48,938 bases of DNA from Aureobasidium sp. EXF-3400 (taxonomy: Eukaryota; Ascomycota; Dothideomycetes; Dothideales; Saccotheciaceae), in NCBI GenBank assembly GCA_024195585.1, contig SWBL01000366.1:1-48938 (forward strand), written 5' to 3'. The notes under the pieces are model-generated. The model searched no databases. It was not told the DNA's origin and saw only the letters and a program-made list of their open reading frames with translations. The position numbers were made by a program, and so were the translations under genes. Below are positions 8,652 to 21,100 of this stretch, in pieces. The first letter of the stretch is position 1. The number at the start of each line of letters is the position of its first letter.

Positions 8652-11601
8652 TGAGATGTAGCGCAGTGTCGCAATGACGACGAACAAGCAGCTGGTCTGA
8701 GATGCCGATACTAAGAGGCATAACCAGAATATGCTCTGAGCAGAGCGCTAGGTCCCGCCTGAATCGACGAGGGAAGCTCGGCCCTCAGAAAAACGCTTGC
8801 TCATTCAAGGGTCTCAGAGTCAATCTAATCTGGACTCTAACTCTGTTGGCTGCCCACTCTTCCACTCTATTCCCCTGTCTTGGGCTCATCTTTCACATTA
8901 ACCCGCTGTCTCGCCCCCGTCGTCCACCTACTCCGTATCGCGCCAGACGACAATCTGCAGCTGGGTCCCAATCTCGCGTCTCCCACTTCCATGTCGACGC
9001 CTGCATGCCGACAATATTGGACAGCTTCCATAAATCTTCCAATTCTTATCGAACGGCCCTCCATCCGTTCCAATCAACCGGGTCTCACCCAAACGCTCTT
9101 CCTGCTTCGCTGCACACTGCTTGTTTTTGTCATGCCGAATCACCGAGATCCACTGTTTGCTCAAGTCGAGCGCCCTGACCCGACTCCGCCACGAGTCGCG
9201 AGTCCTAGCTTAGCCCTGCAAAGATTGCCATACTCTTCCCCGTACCACATCTCGCTCCAACCTGCCGCCTGACTCAAAAACATGAACATCTTTTCCTGTC
9301 ACGCGAACATTCGACATTACCACTCACCACACCTCTCGTCTAGAACTGTCCATCCTCATTAACAGACTCTCTTGCTCACTCCACCATTGCCATCAACACC
9401 AAGCAGCCAGCCATGCCCGTGGCTACCAAGTTATGGCTTCTAACTTTTGTATCAGCCAGCCGCTTTATGCTTTGGTCTGTTCAAACTCTCGATCTCTCCA
9501 CACGTGAATTCCACGAAGTCTAACCCTTCGGCCACGCGATGCCATGCTCCTTGCTCTGCTGAGTCTGCTCATCGATATTTTCTTGCTCCACGGCTTCCCT
9601 CCTGTGTGATTGGACGTCGTCATTGGTTTCCAATAACCGTTCCAACATCCGGTCTCCCATCATCACCGACATATCATGTGCCGTGGCCCTATGGACACCT
9701 CATTCTATCGCACACCTTCCAGTCCACTCATCGGTAGCGCCGTCCACGTTTCAGAACTCAGCCGGAGCTGAAGGTTCTCGTTCCCAACTTTTTGTTATCG
9801 CGTGTTTGGCCCTGATCCCAAAATCCTTCAACACGTACTCCTTTTTTGGTGACCTGATCACGGTGTGATCTTCGACGGTGTCGTCTATAAAGTTTGTGAT
9901 CCTTCTTTCTAGAAGACGTCAGCGTCCGTCCTCAAGCTTCCAGGTACAGTATGCTTTCCCAGGGTACAATACGAAACCACGAGGCAGCCAGCTGAGTAAA
10001 AGCTGCTTCCCCATCTTTTGGCGTCATGCTTTACTTCAATGTGCATTACGAGAGGTCGCAATAGACCTTGACTCTCAGATGCTTGCTCAGGTCAGACACA
10101 GACAAGGACATGGCCTCCGACGCGTTCTTTCACTATACGAGCAGCGTAACGTGAGCATACAGCCAAAAGTTTTTCGATATCACAAACACGCCCTAAGAAC
10201 TCTGAACCCCTCCGTGACACGTCTGGAAGATAGTTCACCATCTTCCAAGAGGGCTTTACGGCCGGTACTCGCTCACACTCTCCCTCGGCACCATCGGCTA
10301 CAGATAGAACCTCGTACATGAGTGACAGAGTTCTAAATTCATCATTACTCCAAAGTTCTCGACCAAGCTAATTACAAGCACAAGCATTGCCATATCACCG
10401 CGGACCAAGGCAAAAACAATGTACAGCAGATCAAGGCCTTCTTCTGACGGCACGAGTATGGCGACTGTACGCTCATGAATCAGAGATCCGTACAAACCTC
10501 GTTAACCACAACCTAAATCTGTTAGAGGCAGAATCTGTTTAAGGTACGCTAATAAGGTGTAGTCTAGCTAAACTTGTATAAGAAGTTGGATGTGCTTCGG
10601 CGCAAAGTGGGCAACGACTCTCAACGGCTGGCGTGCATCGAGATTCTAGTGCGACATGACTCTTTCCAGTCCAACTCTGAGGGTTACTGTACATGCGCTG
10701 TGTGACCCAGCAACGGCTCAGAGTTCTCTGTGCATGACGGGAAGCAGAGAAGACCCGTCAGAGTGAGTTTTGACGCATACCCTTGTTGCAAGATCATCCG
10801 GCTCCGCAGTGTTTGTGATGCTGGATGAGGGCACATCGCGTCTTCGCAGATCTCCCGCACCGAGCCCTGGCTCGTGCATATCTCTATGCATAAAACACAA
10901 ATTCAACTCCAACTTGACTCTTGCTTTTCGGTCGGTATCTACTCCGAATGTCTTCTCGGTGGGTGCTCGGGTCCTTTCCAATGTACCTTGTCCAAGGTTT
11001 GTGTTTTCTCGACCTGAGACGGGGCAGATGACGATATCAACATCGTAGCTGCAGGTCCAGATTCTTACATGCAAGTTATAACCTTGGTGGACATGTACGC
11101 TCAAATGGTTACGCCCGAAGTGCCCTCGGAGCGGGAGAACAAAGCCTCTATTCTGACATCGAAAATCACCTGTCAGGCAGGATAGGAGTAAACCCAGATC
11201 AAGTATACGTCAACCTTATATAGGTACTTTTAGGCTCTAGAATAGATACGAGGTACACAGTTCTCAGGATGTGTTTCATGATTTTCGTGCCTAGAAATGC
11301 TGATCGTATTTCTGGAGTCGCTATCTTGCTCTGGACATGTTCAATCAACATTTGTCATGTTCCGCATTTAAACTATCGATGACTGATCAATTTTGTATAG
11401 TTGTCAGCGTGAGTGCATACAACATGGTCAAGATGAGGCACGAGGAGGACTGAGAAACTTGAGGGACAGGGTGATACAGCATACAACGTCTGCCAAGACT
11501 TCGAGATAGCCAATCACAACCTCCATCCAGTCTCGAAGTCTTGCAAACACAACTCTTCACTTCAAAAGCATAAACACCTTGAATCGTGGATACACGATAT
11601 A
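8652..11601. other. Gene-free interval of about 2.95 kb, upstream of both flanking genes
   Basis: This is the shared upstream region of the scaffold gene (minus) and TTI1 (plus). From about 8780 to 9900 the top strand is strongly pyrimidine-rich with CTTCC/CCACC runs, a look typical of long fungal 5' leaders. It has several short ORFs, for example 36 codons at 9413-9523, but no long or conserved reading frame. A GACGTCA (CRE/ATF-like) motif lies near 9913. The part from about 10000 to 11500 is more even in composition and again shows no recognisable gene. A non-coding transcript or a very long leader is possible. No tRNA-like A/B boxes were noticed. Confidence 0.5.
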
Positions 11602-14600
11602 ATGGAAAGAAGGAATGAGGCTTTCCAAAAAGTACGTAGCGTCACATCTGCAGTGCTGATGATCTGGTTCTTACTATGTGTAGCTCAAACCGATCTGCAT
11701 CGCCCTCAGCCAGTCGACCTTAGCGTTTGCGGGCAACAGCAGGAATGTCGACAACATCATCAAGAACCTCGAAATATTATCGCGGACATTAGGAGAAATC
11801 ACTACACGACCAGATGCTTTTGATCACAAATTAGCCGACTATGTCTTCTTTCCCATCTCACAGGTTCTCAAAGCGAGCCGGGATCTTCCCGTCCAGGCTA
11901 TGGAAGCATGTTTGCGATGTCTTTATATCCTGATATCGAAAGGCTGGACGACTAAGATTGATTCGAACTTGAGTGGTCAGCTTTTGATCTTTCTGACACT
12001 CACTTGTGATGTCTCCGGAAAGACCGTGCCATCAGGGCTTGCTACGGATGAACTTCGCACAGTCGGATACCAGTGCATGCAGGCGCTCTTCCAATCCTTG
12101 AGCACCAGTCCTGCAGGCAAAGCTTCTTTCGTTGGAACTGCGAATGTTCCATCTCTGGGCCATGCTGTCTCTGTGGTTCTCGAGGGCATCGTCAGTGGAG
12201 AGTCTTTCCAGATCCAACTAGCGGCAGCAGATGCTTTGAAGGCACTAGTTGCTTGCATAGATGACCTGGAAGTGCTGTCGAGTTTTCTACCTGGTATAGT
12301 GTCGTCGTGGACTAAGGCTCTCACACCCAACACAAAAGGTCGCCGACACTGGAGGGTCCTCGTGGCTGGTCTGCAGACAATCGAGTCACTTCTGCGGGCA
12401 CTGCTCAGTGACAAAGTGACCGAAAAACTATCATCTCTAGCTGAGGAAAAAGCACTTTCAAACGGCCAAAAAACTACCAAGCTGGATGGTAGTTGGGTGA
12501 AGGCGACAGCAGCACAACTGAAAGTCGCGATAGCAAACATTAACAGACTACGCACACACGAACGTCCGGAAGTACAGGAAGCTGTTCTTGAGTTCAACCT
12601 GACACTTCTTTCTGAGTGCAGCCACGCACTAGCAGACTCCTGTGCTTTGGCAGCGGAAACCATCCTACTACTCATACAAGCAGATTCGAATACTGTATAC
12701 AGAGACAGAATTGCAAGTCTGGCTCAGAATAATTCATCGATCTCGGATCTCTTGTCGACAGTGTTCCGTAACGAACAGATTTCGATGGTGCGAATCATGC
12801 AGTCGAATGACGATCAAGCAAAAGAAAGATCACTCGGCAAACTGTTTGGCGCATACACGATACTGGCTGGCACAGAGGTTGATATGACCATGATCTCAAG
12901 GATGCTCGGAAGCGGTCTCAAGGACAGTGTGACGACAATCCTGCAGCATTCAGTTGACCGCAATGCGAAGATTTCCAAAGTCACACCCGTCGCCATTTCC
13001 AATTTGTCGCTCCAAACAAGTCAAAAGTCATTGACATTCACCTCACCGCTAGCAGAATACAAATCTCAGGAAACGATACTGAGCTATATAAGTCAGATGC
13101 TCGGGAAGTTGAAAAAAACCCATCCGTCTCTGGGGCTTGCTTCAGATCTCATGCTGGCCCTGAGAACATCTGAAAAGACCACCCAGGTCGCAACTTTCTG
13201 GTTGATACTACAAGATTTACAGAACAGCAACGATGAAGTTGATGGCTTCATGAACGACATGTTGGTTGGAGATCTGTACTCCAAGGACCAATCTGTATCG
13301 TTACGAGAACAGTTATACTCGTTCTCCCTCGAAGTACTAGAGAATGATGAATCTGTCGACTGGCGATTACAGAGTCTGGCTCTCGAAGCTGTCGCACTAC
13401 ATGCAAAACGCTATGGTGTTGAATTCCGAGACGAGCTTGTGGAAGCGCTGTATCCCGTGCTCCATCACCTTGGCTCAGAATCAGGATATGTTCGAAACCA
13501 TGCAATGACATGTCTGGACATTGTTGCAGATGCGTGTGGTTATCCAGACGCAGGCGAACTCATCGTGTCGAATGTGGATTATCTTGTCAATGCTGTGGCG
13601 CTGAAACTTAATGCCTTTGACGTTTCGCCCCAAGGTCCTCAGGTTTTGCTCATGATGGTGCGTCTGGCCGGTCCGTCATTGCTACCATACTTGGAAGACA
13701 CACTGGAGAGTATCTTTGCTGCATTGGAGGACTATCACGGGTACACTACTCTGGTCGAGCTTCTGTTTGCTGTTCTTCGGACCATGGCAGAAGAGGGAGT
13801 TAAATCTCCTCTGCTCGCAATAACCAACGATGAATCAACACCAAAGAAAGATTCCAGCAGATGGAAACCCACAGACCTTCAAGAACTCATCGTCACCATC
13901 AAAAGTCTTTCCGAAAAGCCAGTCGACACCCTAGATCCACCAACCAGCCTCTTCGACCCCTCAGACGACGCCACCACACCCTCAGACCAACTCGATGCCG
14001 AACCAGAAGAGTCCACCCCACCACCACCCCCAAAAACCTACACCCTCCTCCTCAAAATCACACAACTAACCCAACACTACCTCTCCTCCTCCTCACCCTC
14101 TCTCCGCACCTCCCTCTTCTCTCTCCTCAACACCACAATCCCCTGTCTCGCCAAACACGAAAACTCATTCTTGCCGCTCATCAACACGTTATGGCCTGAA
14201 GTCACTTCCCGCCTTTTCGACTCTGAAGCTTATATAGTAAGCGGCTCACTCAATATCATTGCTGTGATGTCCGAGCATGCGGGAACTTTTATGCGAACGA
14301 GGATTGATTCTTTATGGCCGGAGTTACTTTCTTTGCATAAAAAGCTGTGTAGAGAGATCAATGCTTCTGCACCTAAATCCACACAGAAGCAACCACAACC
14401 ACAACTTACAATAACCAAAGCCACAGAAATCGGTTACATCGATACTTCTACCAAAATGGTAGTGCAGAGTTTACAGAGTCTGCTAGTTGCCATCGTCAAG
14501 TTTGTAGAAGTGGATGCAGGCAGATTTGACGATGTGTTGAGGATGTTGGGACCAGTGGGAAACTTGGAGGAAGATGTGAAGAGCACTTTGGAACGGTTTA

Positions 14601-14692
14601 ATGGTGATGCGGTTTGGTTGGCTGGGTATAGGGATAAGCCTTGGGCTTTGAAGATGCCTTCGAGTGAGAGGTTTGTGTTTGCTAAGGCTTAG
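11602..14692 (+). CDS. TTI1: TELO2-interacting protein 1 (TTI1), TTT complex HEAT-repeat protein
   Basis: Subunit of the Tel2-Tti1-Tti2 complex, a co-chaperone that with Hsp90 matures PIKK kinases (TOR, ATM/Tel1, ATR/Mec1). A 30-nt first exon (11602-11631, MERRNEAFQK) joins through a 52-nt intron (GTACGT...GTGTAG) to exon 11684-14692, giving 1012 aa. The exon 2 start LKPICIALSQSTLAF and the block FDHKLADYVFFPISQVL are typical of the family N-terminus. The rest is an all-helical array of degenerate HEAT repeats, with a Pro/Thr/Asp-rich insertion near residues 690-725 (PPPPPKTYTLLL follows) before the final helices. Length fits fungal TTI1. It is convergent with the giant coiled-coil gene. No enzymatic motif is expected or seen. 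Confidence 0.88.
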
Positions 14693-15133
14693 TTTAGCTG
14701 GGGGATGCCACGTCGTGTGAGTTTTAGTCGAATCGAAGAGATCACACGTATCTTTTCTATATCACTCTTCAGATGTAAAGACATGTCAAGCAGACAAGCA
14801 GTTCTATAACTACACGGACTCGGGACTGAAGGATCACAAGTCCTGTTTCTATGAATACCTCTTCTGAGACTTGAATCTGCTTATGGAAAGAATGTTATAC
14901 TGAAACACAAAATATACAAATTGCTGAGGATACAAGAATGGATCTATGGTACAGTACTTTTACAACCAAGGAACCGGCCAATGCGAAATGCCAAAATGCC
15001 AAGATGCTGCGCTAAACAATGCTGTAAACACGAAACAACAACATGCTTACACACCACTCTCTCCATTCTTCTCGTTTTCCCATCTGGACTCAAACAAGAG
15101 ACACTCACAACCACACCGAAGAAAAACCAACAT
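14693..15133. other. Tail-to-tail spacer between TTI1 and the coiled-coil gene
   Basis: This 441-bp interval holds the 3' untranslated sequences of the two convergent genes. I see no gene, repeat or RNA structure in it that I can support. Confidence 0.6.
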
Positions 15134-18100
15134 CTACAAAGCCATCTTCTTTCTAATCGACCCAGAGATATGTCTCAAGATCTTCGGACTCTTATGCTGT
15201 TCAGCCCCCACAACAGCACTACCTCTCCTCGCCGTTTCTGCATTCTGCGATTTCCCTTGCTGCAGAGCTTCAAATCTGTCAGGCGCGATCGAGAAATCCA
15301 TATCTGCGTGTTCGAGTGCGCGTGCCTCTGCTGTCATAGGCCTTACACTGTGTCGGCCTAGTGTACTCGACCCCTCACTGATGGAATGGGTAAAATATTC
15401 AGGGCGAGAGGAGGGTGGGGGTGTGGAAACGACACGGTTACCATGGCCGGTGGTGTGAGGGCGAGAACTTGCAGTACCTGCAGCACCAGAAACCGATGAT
15501 CTGGAAGACCGAGAAGAAGAAAATGACGAGGACACTCTACCGATGAATGATGATAGACGTCCATGGCTGGTTTTGCGACGCAGAGATTCGTGTGCAGAAG
15601 CTGATGATTGAGGTCTTGAACCACCTCCTGGAGATTGTGCGCGTGTGCTAGGACGGTAGCTTTCAACATTGCGGTAGAGGTGTTGATTACCGCTGCCTTG
15701 AAGCAAATGATCAATGGAGGTCTGCGAGCGCAAAGGTCGATGGCGAACAGAGGCAGGGCTGTTGGTCGCGCTGTAGAAACGGTCGACTTGCTCGCTCATC
15801 TCCTCAAAACGTTCAGGTCCGATGCTGAGATCAGAGTCTAGCATGTCTTTTTCTCCTAACATCTCTGCAATTTTCTTGTCGTATTCATCGCTCAGGGCGG
15901 AAAATTGCAGTTGGTGATGATGCTGGACTTGCGATTTGCGGTTCGCGAGGCGCTCTGCGTGCTCCAAGACTAAGCGGTTGTCTTGTGCTTGGAACTCATC
16001 GCCGTCGAAGGGTGTGGAGCTGTCAAGAGGGGTTGAATAAGTCGCTCTCAACTTTCTGCGGGCAGCTTCGAGTTCAGTGGTATGCTGAGATTCGAGTTGC
16101 TCCTCACGTCGAGACGTATCATCGACCATGGCCTCGTATCTTTGGTTGTACACATCGTTGAGCCTATCTCTGGCTTGTTCCAAGTGATCAACCTGCTCCC
16201 TGATCTTCTGAGTGAAAATGGACTCGTTGGCAGAGATGACCTTGCCCATATCAGAGACGTCGGAATCTGAACGACCAAAGTAATCTTCCGCACCCGATCT
16301 CTGGCCCAAGCTTCCAACCGAAGCTGACCTAGCGTAAGAGATGGTCTTGTTTAGGGGCGTCGTAGGTCTGAGGAGTTGACTTTGCTTGCTGAGCGCTGCG
16401 TTCTCCGCTAGCGTTTCTTGGAGTTTGTCTTCGAGGGTCTTGAGCTTCGAGTCTGAATCAGTACCATTGTCGACCAGGGTTTGTTTGGTTTGTTCTAACT
16501 CAATGGTAAGGTTCTCCAGTTGCGACGCAAGGGCATCAAATTCCTTCGAGCTATCCTCCTTTTCAGTAGTCAGTTGTGCAATGGTGAGAGCGGCTTCTTG
16601 TCGTTCGCTTTCCACAGTGGCCAGTTTGGTTTCCAATCTCTTTTCCTCAATCTGTCTTGTATTCAAGGTCATAACTCTTTCTTCTTCTGTCGCAATCTGC
16701 CGTTGTTTTTCACTCTCCATCTCCTTCCTCAACGCGTCCAACTCCTTCGTCAAACTCTGTCTCTCCTCGGCCAATTTTTGCATATCTGACTCTGTCTGCT
16801 CGAGCTTTTGGTTTGTAACCGCAAGCTCAGCTCTCAACTCCTCCACTGCGGATTCATGCTCTTCCTTCGCCTTGGCTAGTTGTTGGCTCCTTTCTTGCGT
16901 CTCTTTGATGATGTTTTCTTGAGCCCTTCCTTCTACTTCTGTCAGCTTTTGCTTCTCTTGCTGGAGCTCTTCTTGGAGAATTTTTTGCACACGCACGGCC
17001 GATGTTTCAGTTTCTTTTCTTTCTTCTTCGAGCTTCGAAAGCTGCTGCTCGTGTGACTGGACAGATTGAAGTTTCTGATCTTCAGATTGTTGACGGATGG
17101 AGGCGATCTCCTTTTCGTGACTCTGCTTCAATTGCGCAAGCTTCTTCTCTGCTTCTTCCTGGCTAGTCGTTAGCAGTTGTTGAACCTCCGCTAGTTCTCG
17201 TGAGTGGTTCGAAGCCATTTCTGTAAGTCTGGTTACAGTCTCGTCGGCTTGAACTTCTAAGGCCCGCTGGTGGCCAGCTTCCAGCTGCTCAAGACGAGAC
17301 TGCAGTTCAGCCTGGGCCTTCTCTGCAGCCTGTTGCACGTCGGTAAGCTTTTGCTGGTGATCCTTGTCGGCCTCGGAAAGTTTGGCGTCTGAGTCGGCAA
17401 CATGGCTGCTGAGTTCCTTTTCATGCTGTTGGCTGAGATCATCCAGTTGAGATTGCAACTTTGCTTGAGCCTCTTCTGCAGCTCGCTGAGCGTCAGTGAC
17501 GGCTTGCTCATGATTGCTGTTCAGTTCGGCGATCTTCTTGTCATTGCCAGCGGCGTGGTCTTCGAGCTCTTTCTTGTGCTGCTCGCGAATGGTTTCCAGT
17601 TGTGCCTCCATCTCATCAGTCTTGATCTGCTCAACTTCTTGACGGACAGTTGTCAGCTGAGACTCATGAGTACGCTTGAGCTCAGCCATCTTCTCTTCCG
17701 ACTCGCGTGCATGAGACTCAAGTTTGCTCTGATGCTCCTGACCAAGTTTTTCAATCTGGGCCTGCAGGTCATTGTGTGTTGCTTGGGCGTTGCTTTGAAT
17801 TGTGGTGGCTTCCTGTCGAAGGCTTTCAACTTCTTTCTGAGCTTGCTGGGTCTCGGCCGATTTGGTCTCCACCTCCTCACGAAGCGAAGAGACCTCAGTC
17901 TGGTTGTCCAAATGAAGCTTGCTGAGCTGCTCATTGAGATCTTCCACTTGCTTTTCGACGGTCTGACGAACTTCGGCAGTGCGCTGTTCGTGGAGGTCGA
18001 GCTCTTTACGATGTCCGGCTCGCAACTCTTCGAGCTCCTGCTGGTGCTTTTGAACAGTCTCAGAAGAAGTGGCCTCGGAAGCTTGTTTGGCCTCGTCAAG

Positions 18101-21100
18101 CTGCAAACGATGCTTAGCTTCCAGCTCCTCGATCTCCTGCTTGTGCTTCTGGAGTGTCTCTGCAGATGTGCCTTCGGAAGCCTTCTGAGCCTCATCGAGC
18201 TGGGCGATGTGCTTGGCATTCAACTCATCAATCTCCTGCTGATGCTTTTGAACAGTCTCAGAAGAAGTGGCCTCGGAAGCTTGTTTGGCCTCGTCAAGCT
18301 GCGAACGATGCTTAGCTTCCAGCTCCTCGATTTCCTGCTTGTGCTTTTGCAAGGTCTCTGCAGAGGCAGTCTCAGAGCCTCTCTTAACCTCTTCAATCTC
18401 TGCACGGAGCTTGGCTTCTGTGTCCTTGAGAACGGACTGATGAGACTCTTCGAGCTGCTGAACGCGGTCTTCGTGGCGTTTGTTCAGTTCGTCGCGAAGG
18501 AGACCGATGTTCTTAACGTGGTTGGTCTTGACATCCTTCAGAGCCGAACCATGGGTGCTTTCGAGCTCTTGAACTTGCTTGTCGTGCTTGGCCTCGACCT
18601 CATGGAGTTGGCTTGCGTGTGTCTCGTTGCTTTTAGCTAGCTGTTCTTCTGCAATTCTGGCTTTTCCTGATGCTGCATCCAGTGCTGATTGATGCTCCTG
18701 CTGTAGACGCTCAAGCTGCTGCTTTAATTCGGCCTGAGTGTTTTCGGCCTCTTGCTGAGAGGCAAGAAGCTTTTCCTCATGCTCGGCTCTCAGGGCGTTC
18801 ACTTGGTCTTGCAATTGGCTCTGAATTGCTTTGGCCTCCTTGTTGTTGTCCTCGAGCGTTTCTTGGTGTGTAGTCTTCAGAGCGTCCAGTTGCTGCTTGA
18901 GTGTGCTTTGGGCGTCGTTGGCATCCTTCTCTGATTTCTTGAGCTGCGCCTTGTGCTCGTCACTAAGCTCCTGAAGCTTCTGTGCTGATTCTCTGGCAGT
19001 GTTCTCGGCGTCTTGGCGTGATTGCTGTTCTGAAGCAAGTCGTTCCTCATGGATCTTCGTCAGGTTCTGGATTGCATGATCGTGTTGGGATTTGGTGGAT
19101 GAGAGCTCTTTGTTGACCGATTCGAAGTTGCTCTTTGCTTCCTGGAATTGTGCTGTCAGGTCACCCTGTACCTCCACGACACGTTTCTCGAGTTCGCTCG
19201 CACGTTGCTCCGCAGTCTCAAGAGCCTTCTCGCTCTCCTCTTGAAGGCGACGCGCTTCCTGCACCTCAGCCTCGAGCTGGCTTCGAGCCTCGGAATGCTT
19301 CTCCTCGTAACGGTTCTTAATTGCCGTGAGCATGGATTTATGATTTTGCGCCGAATCTTGAAGTCGTTTCTCTAACGTAGCATAGGCAGATTCGTGAGCT
19401 TGCTTGGCAGACTCGAGATCCTCGAGGTACTTCTTCTCGTGGCCGTCCTGCTCCGAACGAGCGGTCTCAAGTTGACGCTGAGCTTCCTCCTTGACTTGCT
19501 TCAGATCAGTCTCGTGGGTGGTCATGGCTGACTTCAACTCATCGAGTTGATGCTCGAGCTTAGAGATAGCGGAGTCACGAGCTTGCTTAACGTCTGCCAA
19601 CTCAGCACTGGACTGTTCTGTAGAAGCCTTAGCTGCATCTTCAAGTTCATGACGCAACTTGCTCAATGCTTCTTGGTGATCATGCTCTGCCTGTCTGCGA
19701 ATGGCTTCGTTGGATTTTTCGATTTGGGCAAGGTTCTCAGTCGCCTTATGCAATGCTTCCGAAACACTTGCCAACTCCCTATCCTTAGCTTCACGCAAAT
19801 CGTCTAGACGCTTGCGGGACTCTTCGAGGTGAGCTGAGACCTGAGAAAGCTCTTGTTCAACTTGATCCTTGGATCTGCGCAGTGTTTCGTGCTCCTTAGT
19901 CGCGGAATCTGCTTGCTCACGGGATGACGCCAGTTCTTCCTCAACCTCACGCTTCGAAGCGCGAAGTTGCTCGAGCTCGTGAGTGGCCTGTGATGCTTCT
20001 TCCTGGGAGGCGGCGAGCTGTTTTTGAACCTCGTCCTTAGAGATACGAAGTTGCTTGATCTCTGCCAGCAAGGTAGACACCTTCTCGCGGAAGAGATTGA
20101 GCAGTCTTTCGACTTCGTCCTTGGACTGTTGAACATGGGCGATGTCTTTAGATAGAGTGGTTGTCTTCTCCTCCGAGGCAGTCAAGCGTTGCTCGACATC
20201 AGTCTTGATTTGACGCAGTTGCTCAAGCTCCTCAGTAGATTTGTGCAGTTCTTCTCGCAAATGTTCCAGCTGCTGCTCGAGATCATGTTTGGCTTGACGC
20301 AGATCTGCGAGCTCAGATGATGTTGACGAGCCTTCCTTGAGAGAGACGGCTAAACGTTGTTCGACCTCTTCCTTCGAGTTACGCAGAGATTCAAGCTCAT
20401 TGCTTGAAGCCGATGCCTGCTCCTGGGAAGATGCGAGTTGTTCTTCGATCTGGGTTCTGGATACGCGAAGACTTTCGACCTCTTCCTTAGATGATATGAC
20501 TTGTTCTTTCATCGAGGTCAGTTGTTGCTCGATTTCGTGCTTAGATTGGCGGAGTTGTTCGAGCTCCTTGGTGAGTGTTGATGCATGATCTTGAGATGTA
20601 GTGAGTTGCGACTCGATCTCGGCAATACGTGCCCTACTTTGCTTGTCGTCCTCTTCTCGCTGTTTGACGTCTTTCATAGACTTTGCAAGCTTTCCAGCGA
20701 CTTCTGCAAGCCTGGTCTTCAGAGCACTGTCGGATTCTGCTGCATTCTGGCGGACATTGGCCAGATCCTTGAGAACAGCCTCATGTTGTTGCTTGAGCTC
20801 CTCATGAATCTTTTGTGAAGATGTTTTGTGGTCGTCGAGTTGGCGTGTGTGGTTGTCTTGAGCTTCTGAAAGTTCTGAACGGATGTTGTCCAACTCCTTG
20901 GCCTTGTCGGCAAGGGAAGTCTCGACAGCCTTCTGGGCCTCAGTATGCTGGTTCAGAGCTTCTTCAAGCTTGCGGACAGCATCTTGTCGTTCCTTCTGAG
21001 TAGAGGAGAGCTGTGTCTTGGTATCGTCGAGTTCTGCAACAACGGTCTCCTTCTCACCCTTCAATGACTGTAGCTCTATTTCTATTTTGCGCTTCTCGGC

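Noticed and set aside
8652..8687. Upstream extension of the scaffold protein (reading FVVIATLRYIS)
   Set aside because: It would need a TTG start; the first ATG is at 8651.
9878..10321. 147-codon frame in the gene-free interval
   Set aside because: It has no ATG at its start, no recognisable family and unremarkable composition.
10718..11104. 128-codon minus-strand frame in the gene-free interval
   Set aside because: It begins at TTG rather than ATG and shows no motif; probably chance.
16386..16922. 178-codon Ser/Cys/Phe-rich plus-strand frame
   Set aside because: It is the antisense shadow of Glu/Lys-rich coiled-coil codons, with no conserved motif.
17402..18640. Long plus-strand frame of 412 codons antisense to the coiled-coil gene
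   Set aside because: It is Leu-rich because the opposite strand is rich in CAG/GAG codons; it has no independent features and lies wholly inside a clear gene.
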